From NCBI RefSeq assembly GCF_001668625.1, contig NZ_LZLJ01000067.1, forward strand, positions 1 through 64,000: a stretch of 64,000 bases of DNA. The letters are read 5' to 3'. Below, in pieces: positions 52,583 to 61,400 of this stretch (position 1 is the first letter of the stretch; every line of letters begins with the position of its first letter). This stretch comes from Mycobacterium sp. 1274756.6. GTDB lineage: Bacteria > Actinomycetota > Actinomycetes > Mycobacteriales > Mycobacteriaceae. The position numbers and the translations under genes were made by a program. The notes beneath the pieces were generated by a model that was not told the DNA's origin, ran no database searches, and saw only the letters and a list, made by a program, of their open reading frames with translations.

Positions 52583-55500
52583 ATGGGTGACGTGAGTATG
52601 CTTCAACCCGTGGAGCTGGGGGTTTTGGGGCCCCTTCAAGTCCGGCAGCGTGGCGCTGCGATCGCGATTCCGGGCGCGAAACCGCGCGCCATCCTGACGA
52701 TGCTCGGACTGCACTGCGGCTCGCTGGTGCCGGCCGATGCACTCGTGGAACTGCTCTGGGGCGACGATCCGCCGCGTACCGCCGCCAAAGCCCTGCAGAC
52801 TCACATCTCCACACTGCGCCGCGCCCTGGGCGACGGTGTGGTGCTGACCGAAGGAGGCGGCTGGTTTCTGGCCGGTGCCGAGGTCGATGTCTCGCGGTAC
52901 CGGTTGGCCGCCCGACGGGCACGCGAGGCGACGGCCGCCGGCGATACCAGCCAGGCCGTAGCGTGCTTTGAGGAAGCGGTCGCGCTGTGGCGCGGGATCC
53001 CGGAACTGCCCGACGGGCGGCGGGGAACGTCGGAACGGACGCACTGGATCGAGGCCCACGCCGCGCTGGTGGAGGATCGCGCCGCTGCGCTGCTGGCGAC
53101 GGGCCGCGCAGCGGAGATCATCGGCGAGCTCGAGACCGCCGTGGCCGAAGCACCGCTGCGCGAACGGCGCTGGGGCCAGCTGATGCTGGCCCTCTACCGC
53201 GCCGGCAGGCAGGGCGATGCCCTGGCCGCCTACCGGCGGGCGCGGGCCCAGTTGGCAGCTGAGTTGGGCGTCGACCCGGGACCCGAGCTGCGGCGGCTGG
53301 AGGCCGCGATCGTGGCCCAGGATGCCGCGCTGGACATCACTGTCGCGCAGCAGTTTCCGTCGGTGATGCGTGCCGTGACCTTTCTGCTCACCGACATCGA
53401 GGGCTCAACCGCCGCCTGGGAGGCCGACGCCGATGCCATGGCGCTGGCGCTCGCCCGCCACGACGGGTTGGTCGAACACGTCGTCACCGCGCGAGGTGGG
53501 CGGCTGATCAAAACGCGGGGCGAGGGTGATGCGACGTTCTCGGTCTTCGAGCGGCCGTCAGCGGCGGCGGCTGCGGCCGTCGAATTGCAAGAGGCGATCG
53601 GCTGCGAGCCCTGGACGCTGGCCGAGCCGATGCGAATCCGGGTGGCGCTGCACACCGGCGAGGTCGAGCTCCGGGATGGGGATTACTTCGGCCGGGCCGT
53701 CAACCGGGCGGCGCGGTTGCGGTCGCTGGCCGCCGGCGGCCAGATCCTGTGCTCCGGTGCGACCGCCGAGTTGGTCCTCGACGCCCTGCCCGACGACGTG
53801 GTGCTCACCGACTTGGGGATGCGCCAGCTGAAAAACCTGCCCCGCCCGGAGCATGTCTTCGAGTTGCGGGCGGACACCGGTGTCGACGCTACGCCGTCGC
53901 CGCTGGCCACCGCACCGGTGGAGCGTCCCGGGCTGCCCGCGGTACTGGACGGGCCCGGGCTGTTCGTCGGGCGCGACCGGGAACTGGACCGGCTTTCCGG
54001 GGCGTGGCAGGCTGCCCTCGCCGGTGGAGCGCATGCCGTGCTGATCGCCGGCGAACCCGGTGTCGGCAAGACCCGCTTGGCCGGTGAATGGTCCCGGCGC
54101 GCCCACCAGCAAGGCGCGATCGTGCTGTACGGCCGGTGCGACGAGGATCTGGGCGCGCCGTATCAGCCCTTCGCCGAAGTCCTGCGGGTGCTGGTGCCCT
54201 GCGTCGGGCCGGACCGGCTGCGCGGTTCACGCGGTGTGGAAGCGTTGCTTCCGCTCGTGCCGGGGCTGATCGATGTGCTGCCCGATCTGGCCGCGCCGAC
54301 CCGGGCGGACCCCGATACCGAGCGCTACGCACTTTTCGACGCCGTCGTGGCGCTCCTGGCCGCGGTCTCAGCGAGCGCACCGGTGGTACTGGTCCTCGAT
54401 GACCTGCACTGGGCGGCCAAACCGACGCTGCTGCTCTTGCGGCATCTCCTGCGCTTCGGCGAGCAATCGCGGGTGCAGATCGTCGGCACTTACCGCAGCA
54501 CCGATCTCGACCGCTGCCATCCGCTGGCCGCAACGCTCACCGATCTGCACCGCGACGGCACGGCAGATCGCTTGCAGCTGAGCGGTCTCGACGAAAAGGA
54601 CGTGACCGCCTATGTTGCCGACGCCGGCTACGACGACGATCTGGCCCGCGCGCTGGCGTCGGTCACCGGCGGCAACCCGTTCTTCTTGATCGAGGCGTTA
54701 CGGCACGTCGACGAGAGCGGCGGCCGCTGGGATTCAAGCACCTTGCCTCAGGGCGTGCGGGAAGCCGTGAGCCGCCGGCTGTCCCGGCTCTCGCCGGTGA
54801 CGAACAAGGCCCTGACGGCCGCCGCGGTCGTCGGCAGCCGGTTCGCGGTGGAACTGGTCGAGCAGGTGGTCGATGCGGATCTGGTGGACGCCTTCGACGA
54901 GGCGGGCCGAGCCGGGATTCTCATCGAGGAGCCGGCGGGCCGCTACCGGTTCAACCACGCCCTCATCCGCCAATCGTTGCTCGCCGAGTTGCCGTCGGTG
55001 CGGCGGATGCGGCTGCACCAGCGCATCGCCACAACGCTGGAGAACCAGCCCGGCGCCGTCGAGGAGTTGCTTGTGGAGTTGGCGTATCACTACTTCGAGT
55101 GCGCGTGGGCGGGCAACGCCGCCAAAGCGGTGGAATACTGTCGGCGTGCAGCGGACGAGGCGATGGCCCGCCTGGGCTACGAGGGCGCTGCCGACCTTTA
55201 CGATCGGGCGCTGCACGCGCTGGAGGAGATCGACGACGAACTGCCCGACCGCGGTGAGCAGATCGCCGCGCTGCTGATCGCGCGGTGTGAGGCTCTGTTG
55301 GCCGCCGGTGACGTGGTGACCGCGTCCGGCGCGGTCGCCCAGCTGCAGGACGCAACCGCCGATTCCGCGCGGCTGTCAGCGTGGGCGACGTGCTTCGATG
55401 GCCAGCTGTCGATGCTGATCCATCCCGAGCGGCTCGACGTCGTCGTCGCCGCGCTGGATGCGGCCGCCGGCACACTGTCCCGCGTCGCCGACGCCGCCGG

Positions 55501-58486
55501 CGAAGCCAAAGCGCATACCGTCCGTGCCGGCTGTCTGGCCCGGCTGGGCCGGATCGGCGACTGCGAGATCGCCCTGGACGACGCCCTGACCGCGGCACGG
55601 CGCGCCGGTGAGCACCGCCGTGTGAACGCGGTGTTGCCGAATGCACCCTTGGCCGCGCTGTGGGGGCCCAACCCGGTTCCACGCGCCGGCGGGCGGTGTC
55701 TGGACGTGATACGGCTGCTGCGCATCACCACCGACTCGCCGGCGGTCGAGGCCACCTCCACGCGGTGCCAGGCTGTGTTGGAGGCCTTTCGCGGTCGCGC
55801 CGACGCCGCGCGGCGGATGATCGACTCGGCTCGGTGCATGGTCGCTGACCTTGGCTTGCGTCATGTGTTGCTGGAGGTTGAACAGTTCGCCGGAATCGTC
55901 GAGTTGATCGCCGGCGACCCCGCCGCGGCCGAACCGCATCTCCGGATGGCTTACAACGGCTTTCGCCGCCGGGGCTTGGACGCCGACACCGCGGAGACCG
56001 CCGCACTGTTGGGCCGGGCGTGTCTTGCGCTCGATCGGGATTTCGAGGCCGACGAACTATGCAGCGAGAGTGAGCGGCTTGCCGGACACGCGTTGAAGGC
56101 GTCGATCGCGTGGCGCACCCTTCGGGCGCAGCTGTTTTCGGGTGCCGGCGATCACGCCGAGGCCCGACGGATCGCCGAGGACGCCGTGGCCCTGGTCGAG
56201 CGCACCGACGCGTTGGTGGATCACGGCGACGCTTGCGTTGCGCTGGCAGGTGTATTGGCTGCCGCCGGCGATCATGCGGGTGCACGAGCCGCCGCCGAGC
56301 GAGCTGTCGGCCTGTACGAGAGAAAGGGCGCTGTCGCGCTCGCCGAAAAGGCCAAGGCCGTTCTCGGTGTGCGCATCGCGCTGCCCGCTGCAGCGCCACC
56401 CGATGCGCCGGTCGCCATACCGGAGACGGCCGCCGTGCGTACTGGCGAACGGGTGGTGTGTACCGCTAATAGCGGGGTCTTCGACGAGTTCGCGGCGCTG
56501 TATGCACCCGGATCGACCCTTGAGAGTCGCCGGAAGATCATCGGGTTCGGACAGGGGGACATCGCGTTCGATGACTGGCAACGTTACAACAGGACGATGC
56601 TCGAAGCCGGCGAGATGCGGTGCAGCTCCACCGTTATCGCCGTGCGCGGCGAGCGACTAGCTCTCGCACGCCTGTTGGTGGGCACTGCCGATGCCAGCCC
56701 GGGGGCCCCAGAAGACGAATTCCTCAACGTCTACGGCATCGACCAGGACGGTCGAATCGTGCAGCAGGTGTGGTTCGACCTGGACGACATCGGTGCCGCG
56801 ACCGCGGAACTCGACGCTGCGTACGCGCGATGGGAGCCGTCACCTCCACAGCTGCGAGAGCCCGACAACGCGGCCCGCCGAACGTTTGAGCGCATGCAAG
56901 CGTGTTTCATCGCCCGCGACTGGGTCGGTTTGGCCGCGACGCTTGTCGAGGACTTCTCCAACGACGATCGCCGCCACGTGGTGAATGCGGGCGTCCAACG
57001 TGGCCGAGATGCGGTGATCGAAACGAAGCGATCGGCAGCCGACCTGGGGATCACCCATGCCACGGCAAACATCCTTGCCACCCGCGGCGACCGCCTCGTT
57101 CTTGCCCATGCGCGATACTCGCAGGGCGACGAACGACCGGAGACGTTCCGCGCAGAAACACTCCAGCTAGCCGAGATCGGAACCGATGAGCGCCTCGCGG
57201 CGATCATCGTGTTCGACGCGAACGACCTCGACTCCGCCATCGCCGAACTTGATGCGCGCTACCTCGCGGGCGAGGCGGCCGCCCATGGCCGCACCTGGTC
57301 GGCGATCACGCGAGCCTTCGATGCGTTCAACGGACACGGGCTTCCCGCGACGACACCGGACTGGGTGAACATCGATCACCGCCGGGGAAGGTCTTTTTCG
57401 GCCGGCGACCTGGTCCCGTACATCCACGCCACCTGGGAACTCATCCCGCACGCCAAGTTCGCTATCGAGGCAGTGCATCGGCTGAGTGATCGCGGAGCGG
57501 TCGTGACCGAGAGATGCCATGGAGCGTCGTCGGACGACTTCGACGCCGAGTGGGTCGAGGTCAACCTGCTGACCGTTGACGGCGACCTGATCGACCGCAG
57601 TGAGCTGTTCGACGAGGACGACCTCGACACAGCGATCGCGAGGTTCGAACAGCTCGGCCAGCCGATGCGGCAGTTGAGCAACGCCGCAAGTCAAGTGTCC
57701 GAGCGCTTCCTGGCGCACCTCGCCGCCGGCGAGTGGGAGGCCATGGCGGAGATATTGGCTGATGACTATTGCCACGACGATCGGCGAAGTGTCGTCAACG
57801 CCGGGATGCGGTACGGCCGCGATGCGGCGATCGCAAACATGTGTGCTGTCGCCGGCCTGTCGATCACGAACGTCATGGTTCCCGTCCTTGCGACTCGTGG
57901 CGAGCGCCTCGTGCTGTTCTGCAGTAGTTTTTCATTCCGAGATCAAGGTCCCGCGGCCTTCCTCAGCGAGCAACTCACGGTCGGGGAGATCAATGGGGAT
58001 GGTCGGCTTGTAGCGAACGTCTCGTTCTCCTGCGACGCTATAGACGCCGCCATCGCCGAACTCGACACCCGCTACCTCGCCGGGGAGGCGGCACCGCACC
58101 GACAGACGTGGTCGGTGGTAGCGGCGGGTTACGCTGCGCTCAACAGGCGCGAATTACCGGCGACAACCCCGAATTTCGAGAATATCGATCATCGCCGCGG
58201 CGCCGGATTCGCGCCCGGCGGACTGCTCGAATACCTCCGTGCCGGGTGGGATCTCGACCAAGACATCCATCCGTATATCGAGGCGGTGCATCGGCTGAGT
58301 GAACTCGGCGCGGTCGTCACCCATGCGGCGGATGGGGCGTCCCACGAGGGCTTCGAGGCCGAGTGGCGCGAGGTCAGTCTTTTTACGATCGAGGGCGAGG
58401 TGTTCCGCCGCTGCGAGTTGTTCGACGAGGTGGACCTCGATGCTGCCCTTGCGGCGTTCGATGAGCTTGATCAGCGGGCCGATTGA
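52583..58486 (+). CDS. Giant SARP-adenylate cyclase-ATPase-TPR regulator with NTF2-like repeats
   Basis: 1967 residues. About 8-95: winged-helix DNA-binding domain; 95-250: BTAD, together a SARP/AfsR-type head. About 260-430: class III nucleotide cyclase with metal-binding D271 (LLTDIEGST), KTRGEGDATF (K310, D316) and N374/R378 in VNRAARLR, so it looks catalytic. About 460-760: AAA/STAND ATPase with Walker A GEPGVGKT (490-497) and Walker B VLVLDDLHW. About 820-1270: TPR-like helices. About 1290-1967: NTF2/SnoaL-like units, the last two (about 1430-1700 and 1705-1967) a clear tandem duplication (DDRRxVVNAG and ARYLAGEAA in both). It resembles the Rv0386/Rv1358/Rv2488c cyclase-ATPase regulators, but with a SARP head. 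The start could also be the ATG at 52598. Confidence 0.87.
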   Translation: MGDVSMLQPVELGVLGPLQVRQRGAAIAIPGAKPRAILTMLGLHCGSLVPADALVELLWGDDPPRTAAKALQTHISTLRRALGDGVVLTEGGGWFLAGAEVDVSRYRLAARRAREATAAGDTSQAVACFEEAVALWRGIPELPDGRRGTSERTHWIEAHAALVEDRAAALLATGRAAEIIGELETAVAEAPLRERRWGQLMLALYRAGRQGDALAAYRRARAQLAAELGVDPGPELRRLEAAIVAQDAALDITVAQQFPSVMRAVTFLLTDIEGSTAAWEADADAMALALARHDGLVEHVVTARGGRLIKTRGEGDATFSVFERPSAAAAAAVELQEAIGCEPWTLAEPMRIRVALHTGEVELRDGDYFGRAVNRAARLRSLAAGGQILCSGATAELVLDALPDDVVLTDLGMRQLKNLPRPEHVFELRADTGVDATPSPLATAPVERPGLPAVLDGPGLFVGRDRELDRLSGAWQAALAGGAHAVLIAGEPGVGKTRLAGEWSRRAHQQGAIVLYGRCDEDLGAPYQPFAEVLRVLVPCVGPDRLRGSRGVEALLPLVPGLIDVLPDLAAPTRADPDTERYALFDAVVALLAAVSASAPVVLVLDDLHWAAKPTLLLLRHLLRFGEQSRVQIVGTYRSTDLDRCHPLAATLTDLHRDGTADRLQLSGLDEKDVTAYVADAGYDDDLARALASVTGGNPFFLIEALRHVDESGGRWDSSTLPQGVREAVSRRLSRLSPVTNKALTAAAVVGSRFAVELVEQVVDADLVDAFDEAGRAGILIEEPAGRYRFNHALIRQSLLAELPSVRRMRLHQRIATTLENQPGAVEELLVELAYHYFECAWAGNAAKAVEYCRRAADEAMARLGYEGAADLYDRALHALEEIDDELPDRGEQIAALLIARCEALLAAGDVVTASGAVAQLQDATADSARLSAWATCFDGQLSMLIHPERLDVVVAALDAAAGTLSRVADAAGEAKAHTVRAGCLARLGRIGDCEIALDDALTAARRAGEHRRVNAVLPNAPLAALWGPNPVPRAGGRCLDVIRLLRITTDSPAVEATSTRCQAVLEAFRGRADAARRMIDSARCMVADLGLRHVLLEVEQFAGIVELIAGDPAAAEPHLRMAYNGFRRRGLDADTAETAALLGRACLALDRDFEADELCSESERLAGHALKASIAWRTLRAQLFSGAGDHAEARRIAEDAVALVERTDALVDHGDACVALAGVLAAAGDHAGARAAAERAVGLYERKGAVALAEKAKAVLGVRIALPAAAPPDAPVAIPETAAVRTGERVVCTANSGVFDEFAALYAPGSTLESRRKIIGFGQGDIAFDDWQRYNRTMLEAGEMRCSSTVIAVRGERLALARLLVGTADASPGAPEDEFLNVYGIDQDGRIVQQVWFDLDDIGAATAELDAAYARWEPSPPQLREPDNAARRTFERMQACFIARDWVGLAATLVEDFSNDDRRHVVNAGVQRGRDAVIETKRSAADLGITHATANILATRGDRLVLAHARYSQGDERPETFRAETLQLAEIGTDERLAAIIVFDANDLDSAIAELDARYLAGEAAAHGRTWSAITRAFDAFNGHGLPATTPDWVNIDHRRGRSFSAGDLVPYIHATWELIPHAKFAIEAVHRLSDRGAVVTERCHGASSDDFDAEWVEVNLLTVDGDLIDRSELFDEDDLDTAIARFEQLGQPMRQLSNAASQVSERFLAHLAAGEWEAMAEILADDYCHDDRRSVVNAGMRYGRDAAIANMCAVAGLSITNVMVPVLATRGERLVLFCSSFSFRDQGPAAFLSEQLTVGEINGDGRLVANVSFSCDAIDAAIAELDTRYLAGEAAPHRQTWSVVAAGYAALNRRELPATTPNFENIDHRRGAGFAPGGLLEYLRAGWDLDQDIHPYIEAVHRLSELGAVVTHAADGASHEGFEAEWREVSLFTIEGEVFRRCELFDEVDLDAALAAFDELDQRAD

Positions 58487-58558
58487 GAACGGGACGTGTG
58501 CGGTGCCCCCAGGACTCCGCCGCGCACGCCAGCGCCTCGTAACCGTTGCGTTCGGCAG

Positions 58559-59362
58559 TCAGTCCGCCTGCGACCGCAGTAGGTCGCCGAGGGCGGTGAT
58601 CACCGGGGTGAGAACCTCGACCTCGGCGGCGGTGCCCACACATTCGGTGATACCGGCACCGACGACGTTCAGTCCGCGCAGGGTGCCTAGCATCTCGACT
58701 AGACGCTCGATGGTCAGCCCGTCGGATTCGGGCATGTTGTGGCCCGGGAACTGGCTCGGGTCGAGCACGTCGACGTCGACGTGCACATAGACGTGGGTGG
58801 CGTCGGCCAGCACCGCGGCCGGATCCTCGGTCTCGGTGCCCATACCGCGGGCGATCATCTCCTTCTCCGCCGGGATCGCGCCCCGTGCGCCGATCAGCGC
58901 GACCTTGTCGCGGTCGACCGGCGGCGCGGCGGTCAAGGCCGGATCGCTCTCACCGAGCAGGCCGGCCAGCACCATCGCGTGGTACGCGCCGTCATGGGCG
59001 GTCTGCGGGGTCTTCAAATCCGGATGGGCGTCGAACCAGGCGACACCCAGGCCGGCACCGAAGCGCTCGCGCAGCACCCGGATCGGCTCGAACTCGACGC
59101 CACAATCACCCCCGATCGTCAGGATCGGCTCCTCGACACCGGCGATCGCCGCGCGCTGGGCCGACAGGTTCGGGCCGGTCAGGATCGCCCGGTTGGCCAC
59201 ACCGTCTTCACGCGGGGAGGTCTCGCCGGACTGCTCGACGGTAGTCACCGGCACCTGAAGGACGCGTCCGGCCAATTCAGCCAGCGCCCGACAGCCGTCC
59301 GGCATCTCCGGTGCGCGCGGGGTCATCGCTCCTTGGAACTGGGGGACAGCATGGATTCGCAT
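58559..59362 (-). CDS. Ureohydrolase (arginase/agmatinase-family) protein
   Basis: 267 residues. The manganese motifs are IGGDCGVE (GGDH in classical members, here His is replaced by Cys), WFDAHPDLKTP (DAHxD) and HVDVDVLDP (DxDxxDP). The GGDC change removes one usual metal-binding His, so activity on arginine or agmatine is doubtful, although such variants occur in actinobacterial paralogues. TAGGCT lies 6 nt before the ATG and may be the -10 box of a leaderless mRNA. A broken copy of its 3' end lies at 52123-52415. Confidence 0.85.
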   Translation of the reverse strand: MRIHAVPQFQGAMTPRAPEMPDGCRALAELAGRVLQVPVTTVEQSGETSPREDGVANRAILTGPNLSAQRAAIAGVEEPILTIGGDCGVEFEPIRVLRERFGAGLGVAWFDAHPDLKTPQTAHDGAYHAMVLAGLLGESDPALTAAPPVDRDKVALIGARGAIPAEKEMIARGMGTETEDPAAVLADATHVYVHVDVDVLDPSQFPGHNMPESDGLTIERLVEMLGTLRGLNVVGAGITECVGTAAEVEVLTPVITALGDLLRSQAD

Positions 59363-59519
59363 GACCCGAGCCTACCGAGAGGCGAATGCAGCCGTTTTTT
59401 GAAACAATGCTTGACCTGCGGTTTTTGGGTAAGTTGGGCCGTGCGCTCGGGCAGCCGGCTGGGATGCCTTCGGCCGCGGCCAAGTGGACGCGCAATGCCC
59501 ACGGCAGCAGCTCGCGCGA

Positions 59520-59902
59520 CTACCGGGAAGCCACAGCCTTCTTGGCTGTCTCGATCAGATGAGTCGCCGCGCGGCCCATCTTCTTGCACTCCGCCGCCGA
59601 GATCGGCACGTGCGTATAGGTGGCCTTGTTTTTGAGGCCCACCAGGGTGGCGAGGTGACGCTCGGACCCACTGTCCGCCATTTTGAGCAAGGCGCGTGCC
59701 TCGTCGTGGCTGTCGGTGTTCGAGTGCACGCCGAGGCGCACGCAGCAGATCACATCCGCAGCGGCGATCCCGGCGCTCACGTAGAGGTCGGCGGCCGCGG
59801 TGGTATGGGTGTCCTCGGCCAACTCGGCGAGGTCGAGGACTCCGTCGCCTTGCTCATCCGTCCCGAGATGACGGCGGAGTCGCAGTCGCGTTGTCTGGCC
59901 AT
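59520..59902 (-). pseudogene. HEPN-domain toxin gene with a -1 frameshift
   Basis: The gene starts at an ATG overlapping the MNT stop (TGATG) and reads MARQRDCDSAVISGRMSKATE; it then needs a frame change to continue as LDLAELAEDTHTTAAADLY and AGIAAADVICCVRLGVHS up to the stop at 59520. The break is at about 59838-59843, where GAGTCCTC stands where GAGTTCCTC would keep the frame. The second part is a good HEPN-type sequence (SERHLATLVGLKNKATYTH). Either the gene is inactivated, frameshifted in translation, or there is a sequencing error. A TTG at 59822 could start a shortened protein of 100 residues. Confidence 0.8.
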
Positions 59903-60546
59903 CAGGCCCGCCTCGGCGATGTGGGCACGGCCGCGCGCAGCTGCCGGTTGAACCAGGCTGGTTCCCCCGCGACGGTCAGGCCCTGTTTGGCCACGTCGCG
60001 AAGAAGTGGCTCGTCGGCAGCGGCCGAGGCGCGCAGTTCGTCCTCGGTGTACTCCACGATGCGGGCGTCGTTGCCGGTCCACGCGGTGACCGACCGAGAC
60101 AGTTCGGCCACCCGCTGCTCCCAAACCTCGGTGTCCGCGACGGTAGCGCGCACCAGCAGCAGGTCGATGTCGCTGTCGAGCGTCATCTGCCCCGTTGCCG
60201 CTGAGCCGAACACCGCGGCGTAGGTGACGTCGCCACCCCATCCGGCGAAGTGCTCTTCGAGGCGGCGCAGGAAAGTGGCGGTCAGCTGAGCCAAGTCTCG
60301 GATGGGTTGGGTCGCCACGTGCTCGGTGTTGAGCCGGTATGTCCTAGTCCTTCCCACCTGGTTATCCAGTACCACGCCCTGGGCGCAGAGCCGCGTGAGC
60401 ACCTTGCGGATGCCTTCGCCGGACACCGTGGTCAAGATTCGCTGAATCTGGGAGATCGTGAACGTGTCGTCAGCGCTGGCCAGGACCGCGAGCACGTCAC
60501 CGTCCAGCGTGGGCGTCACCGTGGCGAGCGGCTTGTTGAACTGCAT
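59902..60546 (-). CDS. MNT-domain nucleotidyltransferase antitoxin with N-terminal winged helix
   Basis: 214 residues; the ATG at 60546 follows a GGGGGG site, so a longer frame to 60702 is rejected. Residues about 10-80 form a winged HTH (ISQIQRILTTVSGEGIRKVLTRLCAQGVV); residues about 90-200 are a polymerase-beta-like nucleotidyltransferase with AVFGSAATGQMTLDSDIDLLLV (GS ... DxD). In HEPN-MNT modules the MNT enzyme neutralises the HEPN RNase, in known cases by adenylylation. The HTH suggests autoregulation through the palindromes at 60564-60595. The stop overlaps the HEPN start. Confidence 0.88.
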   Translation of the reverse strand: MQFNKPLATVTPTLDGDVLAVLASADDTFTISQIQRILTTVSGEGIRKVLTRLCAQGVVLDNQVGRTRTYRLNTEHVATQPIRDLAQLTATFLRRLEEHFAGWGGDVTYAAVFGSAATGQMTLDSDIDLLLVRATVADTEVWEQRVAELSRSVTAWTGNDARIVEYTEDELRASAAADEPLLRDVAKQGLTVAGEPAWFNRQLRAAVPTSPRRA

Positions 60547-60563
60547 CGCGACCCCCCTGACTT

Positions 60564-60595
60564 CAACTAAAGTTAGAGCAACACAACTATAGTTG
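60564..60595. promoter_or_regulatory. Double palindrome operator of the MNT-HEPN module
   Basis: CAACTATAGTTG (60584-60595) is a perfect 12-bp palindrome, and CAACTAAAGTTAG (60564-60576) is a near copy 20 bp away, so the two sit about two helical turns apart, 18-49 bp upstream of the MNT start. They are probable binding sites for the MNT winged-helix domain. Confidence 0.65.
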
Positions 60596-60782
60596 GAGTT
60601 CTGGGCGCTCGATGCTGGATTCGTCAGCCGAATGTCGCCGCGCGATCGCCAGCCCGCCGCATGCCCGAGACACACGTTGGGCACGCGACGGAAAACGAAC
60701 AAAGATCGCGCTGTGGCACTCGCGGCTACTGCGATTGGCGCTGGCCGCCGAGGAAGCGGCCCGCTACTCGCACTGTTCTCGG

Positions 60783-60856
60783 TGGCCAGGGCCGGGATCG
60801 AACCGGCGACCTTCCGCTTTTCAGGCGGACGCTCGTACCAACTGAGCTACCTGGCC
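60783..60856 (-). tRNA. tRNA-Phe (GAA)
   Basis: Cloverleaf with acceptor GGCCAGG/CCTGGCC, D-loop AGCTCAGTTGGTA, anticodon stem TCCGC/GCGGA with loop CTGAAAA (anticodon GAA), and TPsiC arm GGTTCGATCC. First of a minus-strand cluster order Glu-Asp-Phe. Confidence 0.96.
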
Positions 60857-60887
60857 GGAAGGCACCGTTGTGCCTCGCCGTACTAAG

Positions 60888-60961
60888 CGACCCTGACGGG
60901 ACTCGAACCCGCGACCTCCGCCGTGACAGGGCGGCGCGCTAACCAACTGCGCCACAGGGCC
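60888..60961 (-). tRNA. tRNA-Asp (GTC)
   Basis: Acceptor GGCCCTG pairs with CAGGGTC; the anticodon loop is CTGTCAC (anticodon GTC) between CGCC and GGCG; TPsiC arm GGTTCGAGTCC. It lies 31 bp from tRNA-Phe. Confidence 0.96.
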
Positions 60962-61002
60962 TTGCTGTGCTGCTCCGCTCCGCGGCGTCGCCGCGTCGCT
61001 TG

Positions 61003-61075
61003 TACCCCCTACGGGATTCGAACCCGCGCTACCGCCTTGAAAGGGCGGCGTCCTAGGCCGCTAGACGAAGGGGGC
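61003..61075 (-). tRNA. tRNA-Glu (TTC)
   Basis: Acceptor GCCCCCT pairs with AGGGGGT; the anticodon loop is CTTTCAA (anticodon TTC) in a CCGCC/GGCGG stem; TPsiC arm GGTTCGAATCC. Promoter-proximal tRNA of the minus-strand cluster. Confidence 0.96.
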
Positions 61076-61197
61076 CAGAACCGAATCACTCCGGGGTACT
61101 CACAACGTGGTCTCGCTGGGAGCCTCGCTAGCTTAGGGCACAGTATGCCCAATCCTCAAACGAGCCCGCCAACCGGAGGCGTTATCCTGTTGCTCTT

Positions 61198-61270
61198 GCC
61201 CCTATAGCTCAGTTGGTAGAGCTACGGACTTTTAATCCGCAGGTCCCAGGTTCGAGTCCTGGTGGGGGCA
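61198..61270 (+). tRNA. tRNA-Lys (TTT)
   Basis: GCCCCTATAGCTCAGTTGG at the 5' end, anticodon loop CTTTTAA (anticodon TTT), TPsiC arm GGTTCGAGTCC, 3' acceptor GGGGGCA. Divergent from the tRNA-Glu cluster, as in the lysT/gluT-aspT-pheU region of M. tuberculosis. Confidence 0.96.
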
Positions 61271-61400
61271 CTGATCGCGGCTCTACCGTCCGGTCCACTT
61301 GGCCCTAGCCGCACAGCGGACTGTGAACGCAATGACCCGCACTGACGCTAGAAACCGGGAGCTCAGCTCCGGTGACGGGCGGGCGTCCTACGATCCGCTC

